Shown here: positions 17,123 to 25,963 of the stretch, one piece after another
How the letters are laid out: each line of letters starts with the position of its first letter
How positions within the stretch are numbered: the first letter of the stretch is position 1
From: Oligoflexia bacterium
GTDB lineage: Bacteria > Bdellovibrionota > UBA1018
Assembly: GCA_023701205.1 (NCBI GenBank)
Contig: JAMPXJ010000027.1
Span: 1-64,000 of the forward strand
DNA: 64,000 nt
Direction: 5' to 3'
Notes under the pieces: model-generated
What the model was told of the DNA's origin: nothing
What the model saw: only the letters and a program-made list of their open reading frames with translations
Database searches by the model: none
Made by a program: the position numbers and the translations under genes

Positions 17123-18272
17123 GCAGCCGCTATCCCTGCTGCCACTTCCCGAGCTGCTGCTCCGACACCACGGGGAACGCTCCGAAGGCGCACCCGGGCT
17201 CTTCGGGATCATGAAGGAATGGATCGACCAGAAGAAGATCCCTCCCGTCCTGCTGCTGACGGGCATCCCGGGAATCGGCAAGCGCTCGATCGGGCACTTT
17301 CTCGCGCAGTGGATTCTCTGCGAGAGCGGCCCGTTCGCGCAGGCGGCGGCCGAGACCGGGGACCTTTTCGGTGGCCTGGGGCTTGCGGAATCTCCGGCTC
17401 CGTCAGCGGCGCGATCCCCTGACACGATCCGCCCCTGCGGGAGCTGCGGCAGCTGCCAGCGCGCGCTCAAAGGGAGCTGGATCGATTTCACCGAGATCCT
17501 GCCCGAAGAGGGCGAAGGCGAGGCGCTGAAGATCGACCAGTTCCGCGAGCTCAAGTCCTCGCAGGGCTTCGGCGCGCACGAGGCGGCCTATCGGGTGATC
17601 CTCATTCCCAACTCCGACCGAATGACGCCTCAGGCGGCCAACTCGATCCTGAAGCTTCTGGAGGAGCCTCCCGCGGGCTGGCTCTTTTTCCTGACGGCGA
17701 GCGACTCCACCCTGCTCCTGCCGACGATCGTCTCGCGTTGCCAGACCCTCCGGCTGAGGCCTTTCCGAGTCCCGACACTCGAGGCCCTGCTCACGGAAAA
17801 CGGCGTCGCCCCCGCGCGAGCGGTGGTCTGCGCCGCTCTCGCGCACGGGAGCTGGGGGAAGGCCCTGCAGCTGGCGCAGGATGAGGCCTGGGAGCGGCGG
17901 AAGTCGCTCTTCGAGCTGCTCACGCATCCGGCCGAAACCATCCCGGGACTCGTGGACTGGGCGGCATCGGAGCCTCGGAATTTCGAACTTCTTCTCGACC
18001 AGCTCGAGCAGCTCACCGCTGACCTCATCCGTTGGAGCGCGACCGCGATCGCACCCGACTCCTATGCCTGGGCCAACGCGGACGGCAGGTCCGCCCTGAT
18101 CCAGCACGCCAAAGCTTTGACCCGGGAGCCGCGCGAGAGCCTGACCCGGGCCCGGGATTTCTGGCTGGAACGGGCGGAACGGCTCGCCCAGGCTCGGCAG
18201 CAGTCCCTCGCGCCCCTGAATCGGAAGCTTCTGATCCAGGACCTTCTCCTACCGTGGCTCGCCGTGCGATAA
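17115..18272 (+). CDS. holB: DNA polymerase III subunit delta' (clamp loader)
   Basis: The ATG at 17115, overlapping the tmk stop by 8 bp, gives 385 aa. The AAA+ fold has GIPGIGKRS as P-loop near residue 50 and a zinc knuckle CGSCGSC near 115. It also has NSILKLLEEPP, the typical sensor-region segment, and IVSRCQTLRLRP, the SRC arginine-finger motif. The delta' subunit is the stator of the clamp loader that places the beta clamp on DNA. The P-loop is more complete than in many delta' proteins, where ATP binding is lost. Confidence 0.92.
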   Translation: MAKQPLSLLPLPELLLRHHGERSEGAPGLFGIMKEWIDQKKIPPVLLLTGIPGIGKRSIGHFLAQWILCESGPFAQAAAETGDLFGGLGLAESPAPSAARSPDTIRPCGSCGSCQRALKGSWIDFTEILPEEGEGEALKIDQFRELKSSQGFGAHEAAYRVILIPNSDRMTPQAANSILKLLEEPPAGWLFFLTASDSTLLLPTIVSRCQTLRLRPFRVPTLEALLTENGVAPARAVVCAALAHGSWGKALQLAQDEAWERRKSLFELLTHPAETIPGLVDWAASEPRNFELLLDQLEQLTADLIRWSATAIAPDSYAWANADGRSALIQHAKALTREPRESLTRARDFWLERAERLAQARQQSLAPLNRKLLIQDLLLPWLAVR

Positions 18273-18273
18273 T
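18268..18273 (+). promoter_or_regulatory. -10 hexamer before the MCE transporter operon
   Basis: GATAAT lies inside the holB stop region. Transcription would start near 18280, 3 nt before the ATG at 18283. No Shine-Dalgarno precedes that ATG. The -35 position is weak, so this is a modest call. Confidence 0.35.
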
Positions 18274-18282
18274 TCCCCTCAC

Positions 18283-18993
18283 ATGATCACCGTGCGGGAT
18301 GCCGGAAAAAATTTCGCGGGACGCTGGATCTTCCGCGGCGCCAGCTTCGAGGTCGCGCCTGGCGAATCCGTCGTGCTCATCGGGCCTTCGGGCGCGGGCA
18401 AGAGTCTCCTGCTCAAGATCGTCGCGGGCCTGCTCACGCTCGATGAGGGTTCTCTCCGGCTCGGGACCCGGAATATCGGGATGCTTTTCCAGAAGAACGC
18501 GCTGTTTGACTCGCTCACGGTCGAGGAGAACCTGCTTTTCCCGATGAAAGAGCGGAACGGGTTGATTGGGAGCGCCGCGCGGGATCGGGCGGCGCGGTTC
18601 CTGCGGGCGGTCGGGCTGCAAGGCAGCGAACGGCTTTACCCTTCGGAGATCTCCGGAGGTATGCAGAAGCGCCTGGGAATCGCGCGGGCTCTCGCGGTGA
18701 AGCCTGAGCTCGTCCTCTTCGACGAGCCCACGGCGGGCCTCGACCCGGTCACCTCGCGCTCCATTGCCGAGCTCATCCTCCAGCTCCGCCGCGAGGAGAA
18801 CTGCACGCTGCTGACCGTCACGACGGACATGCAGCGCGCGTATCAGCTCGGGGACCGGATCCTGCTGCTCGCGCGCGGGCGGCTCGCCGGCGGGGGCTCG
18901 CCGCAGGAGGTCCAGGCCACCTCCGATCCCGAGCTGCGGCAGTTCATCTACGGGCTGCGCCAGGGGCCGCTGACGGGAGGCCCCTCCGCATGA
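18283..18993 (+). CDS. MCE/Mla-type ABC transporter ATPase 1 (degenerate H-loop)
   Basis: A 236-aa ATPase of the MlaF family, which powers phospholipid movement between inner and outer membranes. Walker A is GPSGAGKS (residues ~34-41), the Q-loop is FQKNALFDSL, the signature EISGGMQKR and Walker B LVLFDEP with its catalytic Glu. The H-loop His is replaced by Thr: TVTTDM instead of the usual SHD. The next gene is a second, different MlaF-like ATPase overlapping by 4 bp. The two probably pair, with this subunit giving the weak nucleotide site. Confidence 0.9.
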   Translation: MITVRDAGKNFAGRWIFRGASFEVAPGESVVLIGPSGAGKSLLLKIVAGLLTLDEGSLRLGTRNIGMLFQKNALFDSLTVEENLLFPMKERNGLIGSAARDRAARFLRAVGLQGSERLYPSEISGGMQKRLGIARALAVKPELVLFDEPTAGLDPVTSRSIAELILQLRREENCTLLTVTTDMQRAYQLGDRILLLARGRLAGGGSPQEVQATSDPELRQFIYGLRQGPLTGGPSA

Positions 18994-19766
18994 GCATCGC
19001 GTTCTGGGAGGTCACCAAAAACTTCGGCCCGAAGCGCATCCTCGACAACGTCAGCTTCGATGTCGCCACGGGTGAGATCCTTTTCATCCTGGGCAAGAGC
19101 GGGATGGGCAAATCCGTCACGCTCAAGCACATCGTCGGGGTGCTCAAACCGGACTCGGGCGCCATCATCGTCGACGGAATGAACGTCACGAAGCTGGACG
19201 AGGACGGACTCGCGGAGATCCGCCGCCGCTGCGGGATGGTCTTCCAGCATCCGGCGCTCCTGGATTCGCTCACCGTGTACCAGAACGTCTCCTTCGGCCT
19301 TCGCACGCCGCAGTTCGCGCGGACCCTTCGCAGAACTCTGAGCGAGGAGGAGATCCGCGCGCGCGCCATCGAAAAGCTCGCGCTGGTGCATCTCGGGCCG
19401 GAGCTCCTGGAGCGCCGACCCCAGGAGCTCTCCTACGGCATGCAGAAACGCGTCTCGCTCGCGCGCACGCTCGCGCCCGAGCCGCGCTACCTGCTTTTTG
19501 ACGAGCCGACGACGGGCCTCGATCCGGTCACCACGAACGCCGTCAACGACCTGATCCTCGAACTCTCGCGCAAGCTCAAGGTCACGAGCATCGTCGTGTC
19601 GCATGACATGGCCTGCGCGCTGAAGGTGGCCGACCGGATCCTGGTGCTCGATCAGGCCAGGATCCTGGCCTGGGGCACGGTACCGGAGATCAAACGCTCG
19701 CAGGAGCCGCTCATCCGGGATTTTCTTTCGGAGACGCTCGCGCTTCTCCCGCCGGAGGAACGATGA
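18990..19766 (+). CDS. MCE/Mla-type ABC transporter ATPase 2 (altered signature motif)
   Basis: A 258-aa MlaF-like ATPase. Walker A is GKSGMGKS, the Q-loop FQHPALLDSL, Walker B YLLFDEP, and the H-loop is intact (VVSHDM). The ABC signature reads ELSYGMQKR: Tyr replaces the first Gly of LSGG. This complements the H-loop loss in the preceding ATPase. Start and stop overlap both neighbours by 4 bp, so the subunits are translationally coupled. Confidence 0.9.
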   Translation: MSIAFWEVTKNFGPKRILDNVSFDVATGEILFILGKSGMGKSVTLKHIVGVLKPDSGAIIVDGMNVTKLDEDGLAEIRRRCGMVFQHPALLDSLTVYQNVSFGLRTPQFARTLRRTLSEEEIRARAIEKLALVHLGPELLERRPQELSYGMQKRVSLARTLAPEPRYLLFDEPTTGLDPVTTNAVNDLILELSRKLKVTSIVVSHDMACALKVADRILVLDQARILAWGTVPEIKRSQEPLIRDFLSETLALLPPEER

Positions 19767-20554
19767 TCGCGCTGATCCGGGCGCTCGGCGCGATGACCCA
19801 CGGGTTCCTGGCTGAGTTCGGCCGGTTCTGCCTTTTCACCAGGACGGTCATCCGGACCGCGGCGCGCACGCGGGGGAATCTCCGACCCGTCATCGAGCAG
19901 ATCGGGCACGTCTCCTACCGCTCGCTCCCGACCGTCGCCTTCGCCGGGGTCTTCGTCGGGGCGATCCTCGTGTTGCAGTTCAACGAGATGCTCAAGGAGT
20001 ACGACGCGGGGATCTTCCTGGGCGGCCTCAATACCTCGTCGGTCGTGCGCGAGGTCGGCCCGCTCATCATCTCGTTCCTGCTCGCCGGCAAGATCGGGGC
20101 GTTCATCGCGGCCGAGCTCGGCACGATGCGCGTCACCGAGCAGATCGACGCCGTGGAATGCCTCGGGACGAATCCGATCCAGTTCCTGATCGTTCCACGC
20201 TTCGCCGGCATCGTGGTCTCGAGCATGCTGCTGCTGGCGCTGGGACTGATGATCAGCGTCGCGGGCTCGATGACGGTGGCCACGCTGGTCTGCGGCCTGA
20301 ACCCTTTGCAGTACCTTTCTTCGGTGCCGAAGTTCACCGGCGTGAGCACGCTCGTGGCGGGCATGATCAAGTCCGCGGTATACGGCACGATCGTGGCGTC
20401 GGTGTCCTGCTTCTATGGCTTCAACGCCACGGGAGGCGCGCGAGGGGTCGGACGCGCCGTGACCCAGGCGGCGATCTACACGAATCTCTACATCCTCATC
20501 GCCAACTTCGTGCTGTCGAACCTGCTGGACCGGCTCGGAGGCCTTTTCAAATGA
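19763..20554 (+). CDS. MlaE/YrbE-family permease 1
   Basis: A 263-aa inner-membrane permease of the MCE transporter. It shows about five hydrophobic segments and the family signature around residues 105-135 (GKIGAFIAAELGTMRVTEQIDA, then GTNPIQFLIVPR). An amphipathic N-terminal helix precedes the first span, as in E. coli MlaE. It overlaps the ATPase 2 gene and the second permease gene by 4 bp each. E. coli uses an MlaE homodimer; here a heterodimer is likely. Confidence 0.92.
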   Translation: MIALIRALGAMTHGFLAEFGRFCLFTRTVIRTAARTRGNLRPVIEQIGHVSYRSLPTVAFAGVFVGAILVLQFNEMLKEYDAGIFLGGLNTSSVVREVGPLIISFLLAGKIGAFIAAELGTMRVTEQIDAVECLGTNPIQFLIVPRFAGIVVSSMLLLALGLMISVAGSMTVATLVCGLNPLQYLSSVPKFTGVSTLVAGMIKSAVYGTIVASVSCFYGFNATGGARGVGRAVTQAAIYTNLYILIANFVLSNLLDRLGGLFK

Positions 20555-21396
20555 AGATGCTGCGGCTGCGGGGCGAAACCGAGGATGCGTCGACCGAGGC
20601 CTCGCAGGCCGCCTGGGCCCGCTTTCTTCACGAAGTGGGCGCCCCGCTGAGCGAGCAGGCCCGGACCTTGGGGGAAATCGGCGCGCTCTTCGCGCGGACC
20701 TTGACCGAGCTCGGAAGCGTCCGGCACCGCGGGCCCGAGGTGGCGCACGCCATCGTCCAGATCGGCATCGGAAGCCTCCCCATCATCGTGCTGTCCACCG
20801 TCTTCGCCGGGCTCGTCGTGACCAACGAGATCGCCTGGCACATGGATCTGGCGCTCCATACGGTCAGCATGATCCCGGGGATCACCGGTCAGTTCATCCT
20901 GCGCGAGCTCGGAATCGCGATTCCCGCCTTGCTGCTCGTGAGCAAGGTGGGCGCCTCCATCACGGCCGAGGTGGGCACGATGAGGGTGACCGAGCAGATC
21001 GACGCGCTCAAGCTGCTTGGAATCGATCCCGTGCGGTATCTGGTGGTGCCGCGATTCGTGGCCTCGCTCCTCTCGAGCGCGTGCCTGACCCTGATCGCGA
21101 TCTCGGTAACCCTCGTCTGCGCGCTCTCCGTCGCGGTGCTGCGCTACAACTTCTCGGGCCTCGAGTACCTCAATGCGCTCCGCCAGTACATCGGCTTCAC
21201 GGACCTGCTTTGCGCGCTCACCAAGGGCGTGACCTTCGGAGCCATCATCCCGATCGTCTCGTGCGCTTACGGGTTCCGCTGCCAGGGTGGGGCGGAGGGC
21301 GTGGGCTCGGCAACGACCAACTCCGTGGTGACCTCCACGATCGCGGTGATCCTGCTCGACTTCCTCCTCACCTACGCCTTCACGCTCCTGAACTGA
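20551..21396 (+). CDS. MlaE/YrbE-family permease 2
   Basis: I use the ATG at 20551, which overlaps the previous stop as ATGA; the upstream frame inside permease 1 is a shadow. The 281-aa protein again carries the MlaE signature (SKVGASITAEVGTMRVTEQIDALKLLG, then DPVRYLVVPR) and ~5 spans, after a ~45-residue polar N-terminus. Its divergence from permease 1 supports two specialised halves, as with YrbEA/YrbEB in actinobacterial Mce systems. Confidence 0.92.
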   Translation: MKMLRLRGETEDASTEASQAAWARFLHEVGAPLSEQARTLGEIGALFARTLTELGSVRHRGPEVAHAIVQIGIGSLPIIVLSTVFAGLVVTNEIAWHMDLALHTVSMIPGITGQFILRELGIAIPALLLVSKVGASITAEVGTMRVTEQIDALKLLGIDPVRYLVVPRFVASLLSSACLTLIAISVTLVCALSVAVLRYNFSGLEYLNALRQYIGFTDLLCALTKGVTFGAIIPIVSCAYGFRCQGGAEGVGSATTNSVVTSTIAVILLDFLLTYAFTLLN

Positions 21397-21442
21397 CGGG
21401 AAAAGACGGCAAGTTTTGCCGGTTTCGGCGCCTGGGTCGCTT

Positions 21443-21451
21443 TGCTAGAAT
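21443..21451 (+). promoter_or_regulatory. extended -10 element before the MCE-domain gene
   Basis: TGCTAGAAT combines the TGn extension and TAGAAT. Transcription would begin near 21458, 3 nt before the ATG at 21461. This suggests a separate, near-leaderless transcript for the MCE-domain gene and favours the second ATG over 21455. Confidence 0.45.
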
Positions 21452-21460
21452 TGAATGCGA

Positions 21461-22297
21461 ATGAAACTCTCGAACGAAGCCAAGGTCGGAGCGCTCGTCC
21501 TCGGCACCGCCTTCCTTGCCGTGGTTTTCGCCTGGATCATCGGCATCCGGAATCCCTTCGCCGACAACCTGAAGTTCTACGTCACCTATAACTTCGCGGG
21601 CGGCGTCGAGGTGGGCTCCCCCGTGCGCGTCTCGGGAATCAAGGTCGGAAAGGTCGAGCGGATCGAGTTCTTCGTGCCCGCAGCCGATGCCGCCGGCGGG
21701 AATGTCGCGCTCCAGGAGCCGGGCAGCGAGGTCTTCAGCGAAGGCAAGGCGATCCATCCGCTGCGCCTGCTCATCTCGATCCGCAAGGACGCAGCGCTCG
21801 GCGTGCGCCGCGACAGCCGCTTCTACGTGAACATGGCGGGCATCATCGGCGAACGCTACATCGAGGTGACCCCCGGCCGCGTTGACTCGCCGCAGGTCAA
21901 GGCTGGAGACGTGGTCGCCGGCGTGGATCCCCCGCGCATCGATCAGCTGATCTCCCAGAGCTTCGATCTCGCCGGGAAGATCAAGGACATCGTCGACGAG
22001 AACAAAGGCGACATCACCCGCTCGATCGAGCTGCTCTACAAGCTCAGCGGCAATCTCAACAAGACCCTGGACTGGGTGGACCGGAGCCGCATCTTCCGCA
22101 CGGATCTCTCCAAGCTCGTGGACAACCTGATCGCCATCACCTCGGATGTCCGCCGGATCACCGACAAGACCCATACGCCGGAAGGCGAGAGAACCCTCAA
22201 GCTCCTGCACGAGCTGCTCTGGCGCCTGGAACCGCTCGACTCGAAGAACATCCGCACCTTCCTGCAGAAGGAAGGCGTCAAGGTCCAGATGTTCTGA
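21461..22297 (+). CDS. MCE-domain lipid-binding protein (MlaD family)
   Basis: A 278-aa protein (280 aa from the alternative ATG at 21455). One N-terminal anchor (VGALVLGTAFLAVVFAWIIGI) is followed by a single MCE domain (~residues 40-150; FAGGVEVGSPVRVSGIKVGKVERI), then a helical C-terminal region of ~120 residues. MlaD proteins form a hexameric ring over the permease. The helical tail is longer than in E. coli MlaD (183 aa) and might build a needle-like extension. Its 3' end overlaps glpD by 20 bp in antisense. Confidence 0.93.
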   Translation: MKLSNEAKVGALVLGTAFLAVVFAWIIGIRNPFADNLKFYVTYNFAGGVEVGSPVRVSGIKVGKVERIEFFVPAADAAGGNVALQEPGSEVFSEGKAIHPLRLLISIRKDAALGVRRDSRFYVNMAGIIGERYIEVTPGRVDSPQVKAGDVVAGVDPPRIDQLISQSFDLAGKIKDIVDENKGDITRSIELLYKLSGNLNKTLDWVDRSRIFRTDLSKLVDNLIAITSDVRRITDKTHTPEGERTLKLLHELLWRLEPLDSKNIRTFLQKEGVKVQMF

Positions 22298-24038
22298 GCT
22301 CCGGAAGCCCGCAGCGCTTCCGCCATTCCGACTCGCGATCGAGCGCGGCCCGCAGCCTCGCGAGCTCGCGCCGGGCCTCCTCCGCACCCACGCCGAACTC
22401 CTCGGCCCAGACCCGTACCAGCCTCTCCGCCCAGGGCTCGCCCCGGTCCGTGCGCGTGGCCGCGAGCGGGATGCGGCGCAAATAGAAATCCTCCAGGTGC
22501 AGCGACATCTCCTGCCGGATGGAATGGCGGAGCTGCGCCGCCAGGCAGGGGAAACCTTCCGGATCCCCGGTCGTGCCTCCCGCGGATCTCTCCAGCTCCG
22601 CGATCGACAGGGCATCGGCGCCGTAGCGGGCCAGGAGCTCCGGAGGCAGCTCCACGCCCTTTTGCCGGGCCTCCTCCTGGCAGCGCGCGACCGCTTCGGG
22701 CATGACCGCGGGATTCACCGCCACTTTGGTCGCCGAGCGTCCGATCCGTTCGAGGACCGGCCCTTCCTTCAGCGTGAAGTCGACGATCTCCTCGGCCATC
22801 GTCCGGTGAGTCGTGTATTTTCCGCCCGCGACGATCACCGAACCGCCCGGACCACGCCCGATGTGATGCTCACGACTGACCTTCTGAAGGGCTTTCCCGG
22901 GCTGATCGGGCTTCGCGCGAGCATCCCCGGTCTGCGTGCCGTGCTCGCTCACGCTCTCGCCGAAAAGGGGCCGGACCCCGGCATAGGCGCTCAGGATATC
23001 CGAATCTGTCAACCGCAGCTCCGGGAAGTAACGATTCAACAGACGCATGAGATAGTCGATGTCTGCGCGCTCCACCGTGACCTTCGAGGGATCGGGCGGG
23101 GACGGGCCATCCGTGGTCCCGACGATGACCACGCCCGCGCCGAAATCGGGGCGAGGGATCACGAACGAGATCCGTCCGTCCTCGGGATGGCTCATCACCA
23201 TCGCTCCCGGCACGGGAACCCGCTTCAGGTCGAAAAGCAGGTGAACGCCCTTGCTCGGCGAAAGCCAGGGGTTCCATGCCGGCCCTTTTCCTTCGGCAAG
23301 GCGCAGTCCAAGCTCATCCGTCCAGGGGCCTCCGCAGGCGACGACCCGGCCGGCCTCGAGCTCGATCTCTCCCTGAGCGCCCTCCATGTCCCGGACGCGG
23401 AAACCCGTGATTCGCTCCCCCGTCCAGAGCGGGGCGACGGCTTCGACCCGGCTCGCGACCGCCGCGCCTAGCGCGGAGGCGGCCCGGGCCGTTTCCACCG
23501 TCAGGGCGTCGTCCCACATCGACGCATCGTAATACCGGAACCCCCCCCGAAGCCCCTCCTTCCGCAGGAAAGGCACGAGGCCCAGCAGCTCCCGGCGCGA
23601 ATGGTACTTGTGAAATTCCGGGGAGCGGAACAGCGCGAGGAGATCATATAGCCAAAGTCCCATCGAGAGGATGAACCGCCCGTTGGGATCGCCTTGGTAA
23701 ACCGGAAGAAAGAACCGCAAAGGACGCACCAGATGCGGGGCACTCCGCAGCAGGAACGCCCGCTCCGAAAGCGCCTCGAAAACCAGACCGAACTCGAAGT
23801 TTTCCAGGTACCTGAGACCGCCGTGAATGAGCTTCGAGCTGCGCGAAGACGTGCCCGAGGCGAAATCCTCGCGCTCCACGAGCGCCACGGAGAGGCCCCG
23901 CGAGGCCGCGTCGCGCGCGACGGCCGCGCCGGTGATGCCGCCCCCGATCACGAGCAGGTCGAAGGATTCGCGACGGAAGCGCTCAAGCGCGGCCTTCCGC
24001 GTCCGGAACGAGAACTCAGCTGGGCCGGGCTTGCGCAA
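22278..24038 (-). CDS. glpD: FAD-dependent glycerol-3-phosphate dehydrogenase
   Basis: A 586-aa membrane-associated enzyme that oxidises glycerol 3-phosphate to dihydroxyacetone phosphate and feeds electrons to quinone. FAD binding is seen as VIGGGITGAAVARDAA at residues ~31-46 and the family signature SSRSSKLIHGGLRYLE near 70. The C-terminal helical DAO_C domain follows residue ~400. The start is a TTG at 24038, which overlaps the end of aspS by 23 bp, so the genes are probably co-transcribed. No glycerol regulator or kinase is nearby. Confidence 0.93.
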   Translation of the reverse strand: MRKPGPAEFSFRTRKAALERFRRESFDLLVIGGGITGAAVARDAASRGLSVALVEREDFASGTSSRSSKLIHGGLRYLENFEFGLVFEALSERAFLLRSAPHLVRPLRFFLPVYQGDPNGRFILSMGLWLYDLLALFRSPEFHKYHSRRELLGLVPFLRKEGLRGGFRYYDASMWDDALTVETARAASALGAAVASRVEAVAPLWTGERITGFRVRDMEGAQGEIELEAGRVVACGGPWTDELGLRLAEGKGPAWNPWLSPSKGVHLLFDLKRVPVPGAMVMSHPEDGRISFVIPRPDFGAGVVIVGTTDGPSPPDPSKVTVERADIDYLMRLLNRYFPELRLTDSDILSAYAGVRPLFGESVSEHGTQTGDARAKPDQPGKALQKVSREHHIGRGPGGSVIVAGGKYTTHRTMAEEIVDFTLKEGPVLERIGRSATKVAVNPAVMPEAVARCQEEARQKGVELPPELLARYGADALSIAELERSAGGTTGDPEGFPCLAAQLRHSIRQEMSLHLEDFYLRRIPLAATRTDRGEPWAERLVRVWAEEFGVGAEEARRELARLRAALDRESEWRKRCGLPELRTSGP

Positions 24039-25875
24039 TGGAGATCCCCAGCTCGGCCAACTGGTCCGGTGAAACGTGCGAAGGCGAATCCGACATCAGA
24101 CAGCTTCCCTTCTGCGTCTTTGGGAATGCCATCACGTCGCGAATCGGCCCGACCCCGCAGAGCAATGCGGCCAGGCGATCCACCCCGAAGGCGATCCCGC
24201 CGTGCGGTGGGGTGCCGTACTGCAACGCCTCGAGGAAGAAGCCGAACTTCTCCTTCGCCTCCTCCGGCGTGAGCCCGAGGAGCTTGAACATCGCCGCCTG
24301 CACGTCGGGACGATAGATCCGGAGACTTCCGCCGCCGATCTCCACGCCGTTGAGCACCATGTCGTAAGCCGAGGCCTCGATGCGATCGAGATTCCGCCCG
24401 TGCACGAAATCCTCGAAGAACTCCGGCCGGGGCGAGGTGAAAGGATGGTGACACGCGTAGTAGCGATTCTCCTTGTCGTCGAACTCCAGGAGCGGGAAGT
24501 TCATGACCCAGAGGAACGCGGGTCTGCCTTCTCCCGGCTTCGGGATCAGCCCCAGGCGCCCGCCCACCGCGAGCCGCACCGCGCCCAGGGCGTCGAAGAC
24601 AACCTTGTCGCGCGCGTCCGCGATGATCAGCACGAGATGTCCGGGCTGAAGCTGCAGGCGCTCCTTGAGCGACGCTTTTTCGGCCTCGGAGAAAAATTTC
24701 GCGGCCGGGGACTGCAGCTCCCCGCCCGCCTGCACCTTGATCCAAAGCAGGCCCTTGGAGCCGTAGCTCGCCGCCTGCGCGGTGAGGTCGTCGAGATCCT
24801 TGCGCGAGAATTTCTCCGCCTGGCCCGGCACCGCGATCGCGCGGATCGAGCCTTTGCGCCCGCGCGCGTTCTGCGTGAGCGCGTTCTGAAAGACCTGGAA
24901 GGAGCTGCCGGCGAAGATGTCCGATAGGTCCTGAAGCTCGAGGCCGAAACGGACATCGGGCTTGTCGCTGCCGAAGCGACTCATGGCCTCGGAGTATTTC
25001 ATCCGCGGGAAGGGCCGCGGCACGTCCTGGTCCAGGATCTCCTTCCAGAGCTTGGCGATCATCTCCTCGAGAATCGGGAAGAACGCCTCCTCGTCCAGGA
25101 AGGACTGCTCGATATCGATCTGCGAGAACTCGGGCTGACGGTCGGCGCGCAGGTCCTCGTCGCGGAAACACCGGGCGATCTGATAGTAGCGGTCCATCCC
25201 GCTGACCATCAGGAGCTGCTTGAGCGTCTGCGGCGATTGCGGAAGCGCATAGAAAGTGCCGGGATTCAAACGGCTCGGCACGATGAAATCGCGCGCGCCC
25301 TCGGGCGTCGACTTGTACAGGATCGGCGTTTCCACCTCGACGAACTGGTTGCGGTCGAGATGATTGCGCACGATCGACAACATGCGGTGCCGGATCAGCA
25401 GATTCCTCTGCAGGAACGGGCGGCGCAGATCGAGATAGCGGTACTTCAGACGGAGCGTCTCGGCCACCTCCATCTCCGGCTCGGAGGCGAGCGGGATCTC
25501 GAAGGGCGGCGTCTTCGCTTCGGAAAGGATCTCGAGCTCGGTGCAGGCCACCTCGATCTCACCGGTCGAAAGCTTCGTGTTCGTCATGCCTTCGGGACGG
25601 CGGCGGACCTTGCCTTTGCACCAGATCACGAACTCGCTGCGCAGCCGCCCGGCGGTCTCGTGCGCGATCGCGCCCCCCGCGAGCGCGGGATCGAACACCA
25701 CCTGCGTCAGCCCGTAACGATCGCGAAGGTCGGCGAAAACCAGCCCGCCATGATCCCGACGTTTCGCGATCCAGCCGCAAAGCTGGACCTCCGCGCCGAG
25801 ATCGGAGGCGCGCAGCTGTCCACAGGTATGGGTTCTAACGGTACGTTTCGGGGATTTTTGCGCTGAGATGCTCAT
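24016..25875 (-). CDS. aspS: aspartyl-tRNA synthetase
   Basis: A 619-aa class II synthetase of the long bacterial type. The N-terminal OB-fold anticodon domain (RASDLGAEVQLCGWIAKRRDHG) is followed by motif 2 (RCFRDEDLRADRQPEFSQID), a GAD insertion domain around residues 300-420, and motif 3 near the end (GIAFGVDRL). The length fits. Whether it charges tRNA-Asn as well cannot be read here; no gatCAB genes are in the window. Confidence 0.96.
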   Translation of the reverse strand: MSISAQKSPKRTVRTHTCGQLRASDLGAEVQLCGWIAKRRDHGGLVFADLRDRYGLTQVVFDPALAGGAIAHETAGRLRSEFVIWCKGKVRRRPEGMTNTKLSTGEIEVACTELEILSEAKTPPFEIPLASEPEMEVAETLRLKYRYLDLRRPFLQRNLLIRHRMLSIVRNHLDRNQFVEVETPILYKSTPEGARDFIVPSRLNPGTFYALPQSPQTLKQLLMVSGMDRYYQIARCFRDEDLRADRQPEFSQIDIEQSFLDEEAFFPILEEMIAKLWKEILDQDVPRPFPRMKYSEAMSRFGSDKPDVRFGLELQDLSDIFAGSSFQVFQNALTQNARGRKGSIRAIAVPGQAEKFSRKDLDDLTAQAASYGSKGLLWIKVQAGGELQSPAAKFFSEAEKASLKERLQLQPGHLVLIIADARDKVVFDALGAVRLAVGGRLGLIPKPGEGRPAFLWVMNFPLLEFDDKENRYYACHHPFTSPRPEFFEDFVHGRNLDRIEASAYDMVLNGVEIGGGSLRIYRPDVQAAMFKLLGLTPEEAKEKFGFFLEALQYGTPPHGGIAFGVDRLAALLCGVGPIRDVMAFPKTQKGSCLMSDSPSHVSPDQLAELGISIAQARPS

Positions 25876-25963
25876 CTATCATGATTAACATCCGGCACGG
25901 TCGGCCGCAACACCCGGGGATCGCGGCCGGTACGCGGTTTGAAAGCCAATTCCTGATCTTTTC

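Noticed and set aside
20158..20550. Upstream extension of permease 2 inside permease 1
   Set aside because: The 131 extra residues are Arg/Gly/His-rich shadow sequence; the ATGA overlap at 20551 gives the natural start.
22146..23471. Long plus-strand frame (441 codons) opposite glpD
   Set aside because: Arg/Pro-rich translation without domains; glpD on the other strand is conserved throughout.
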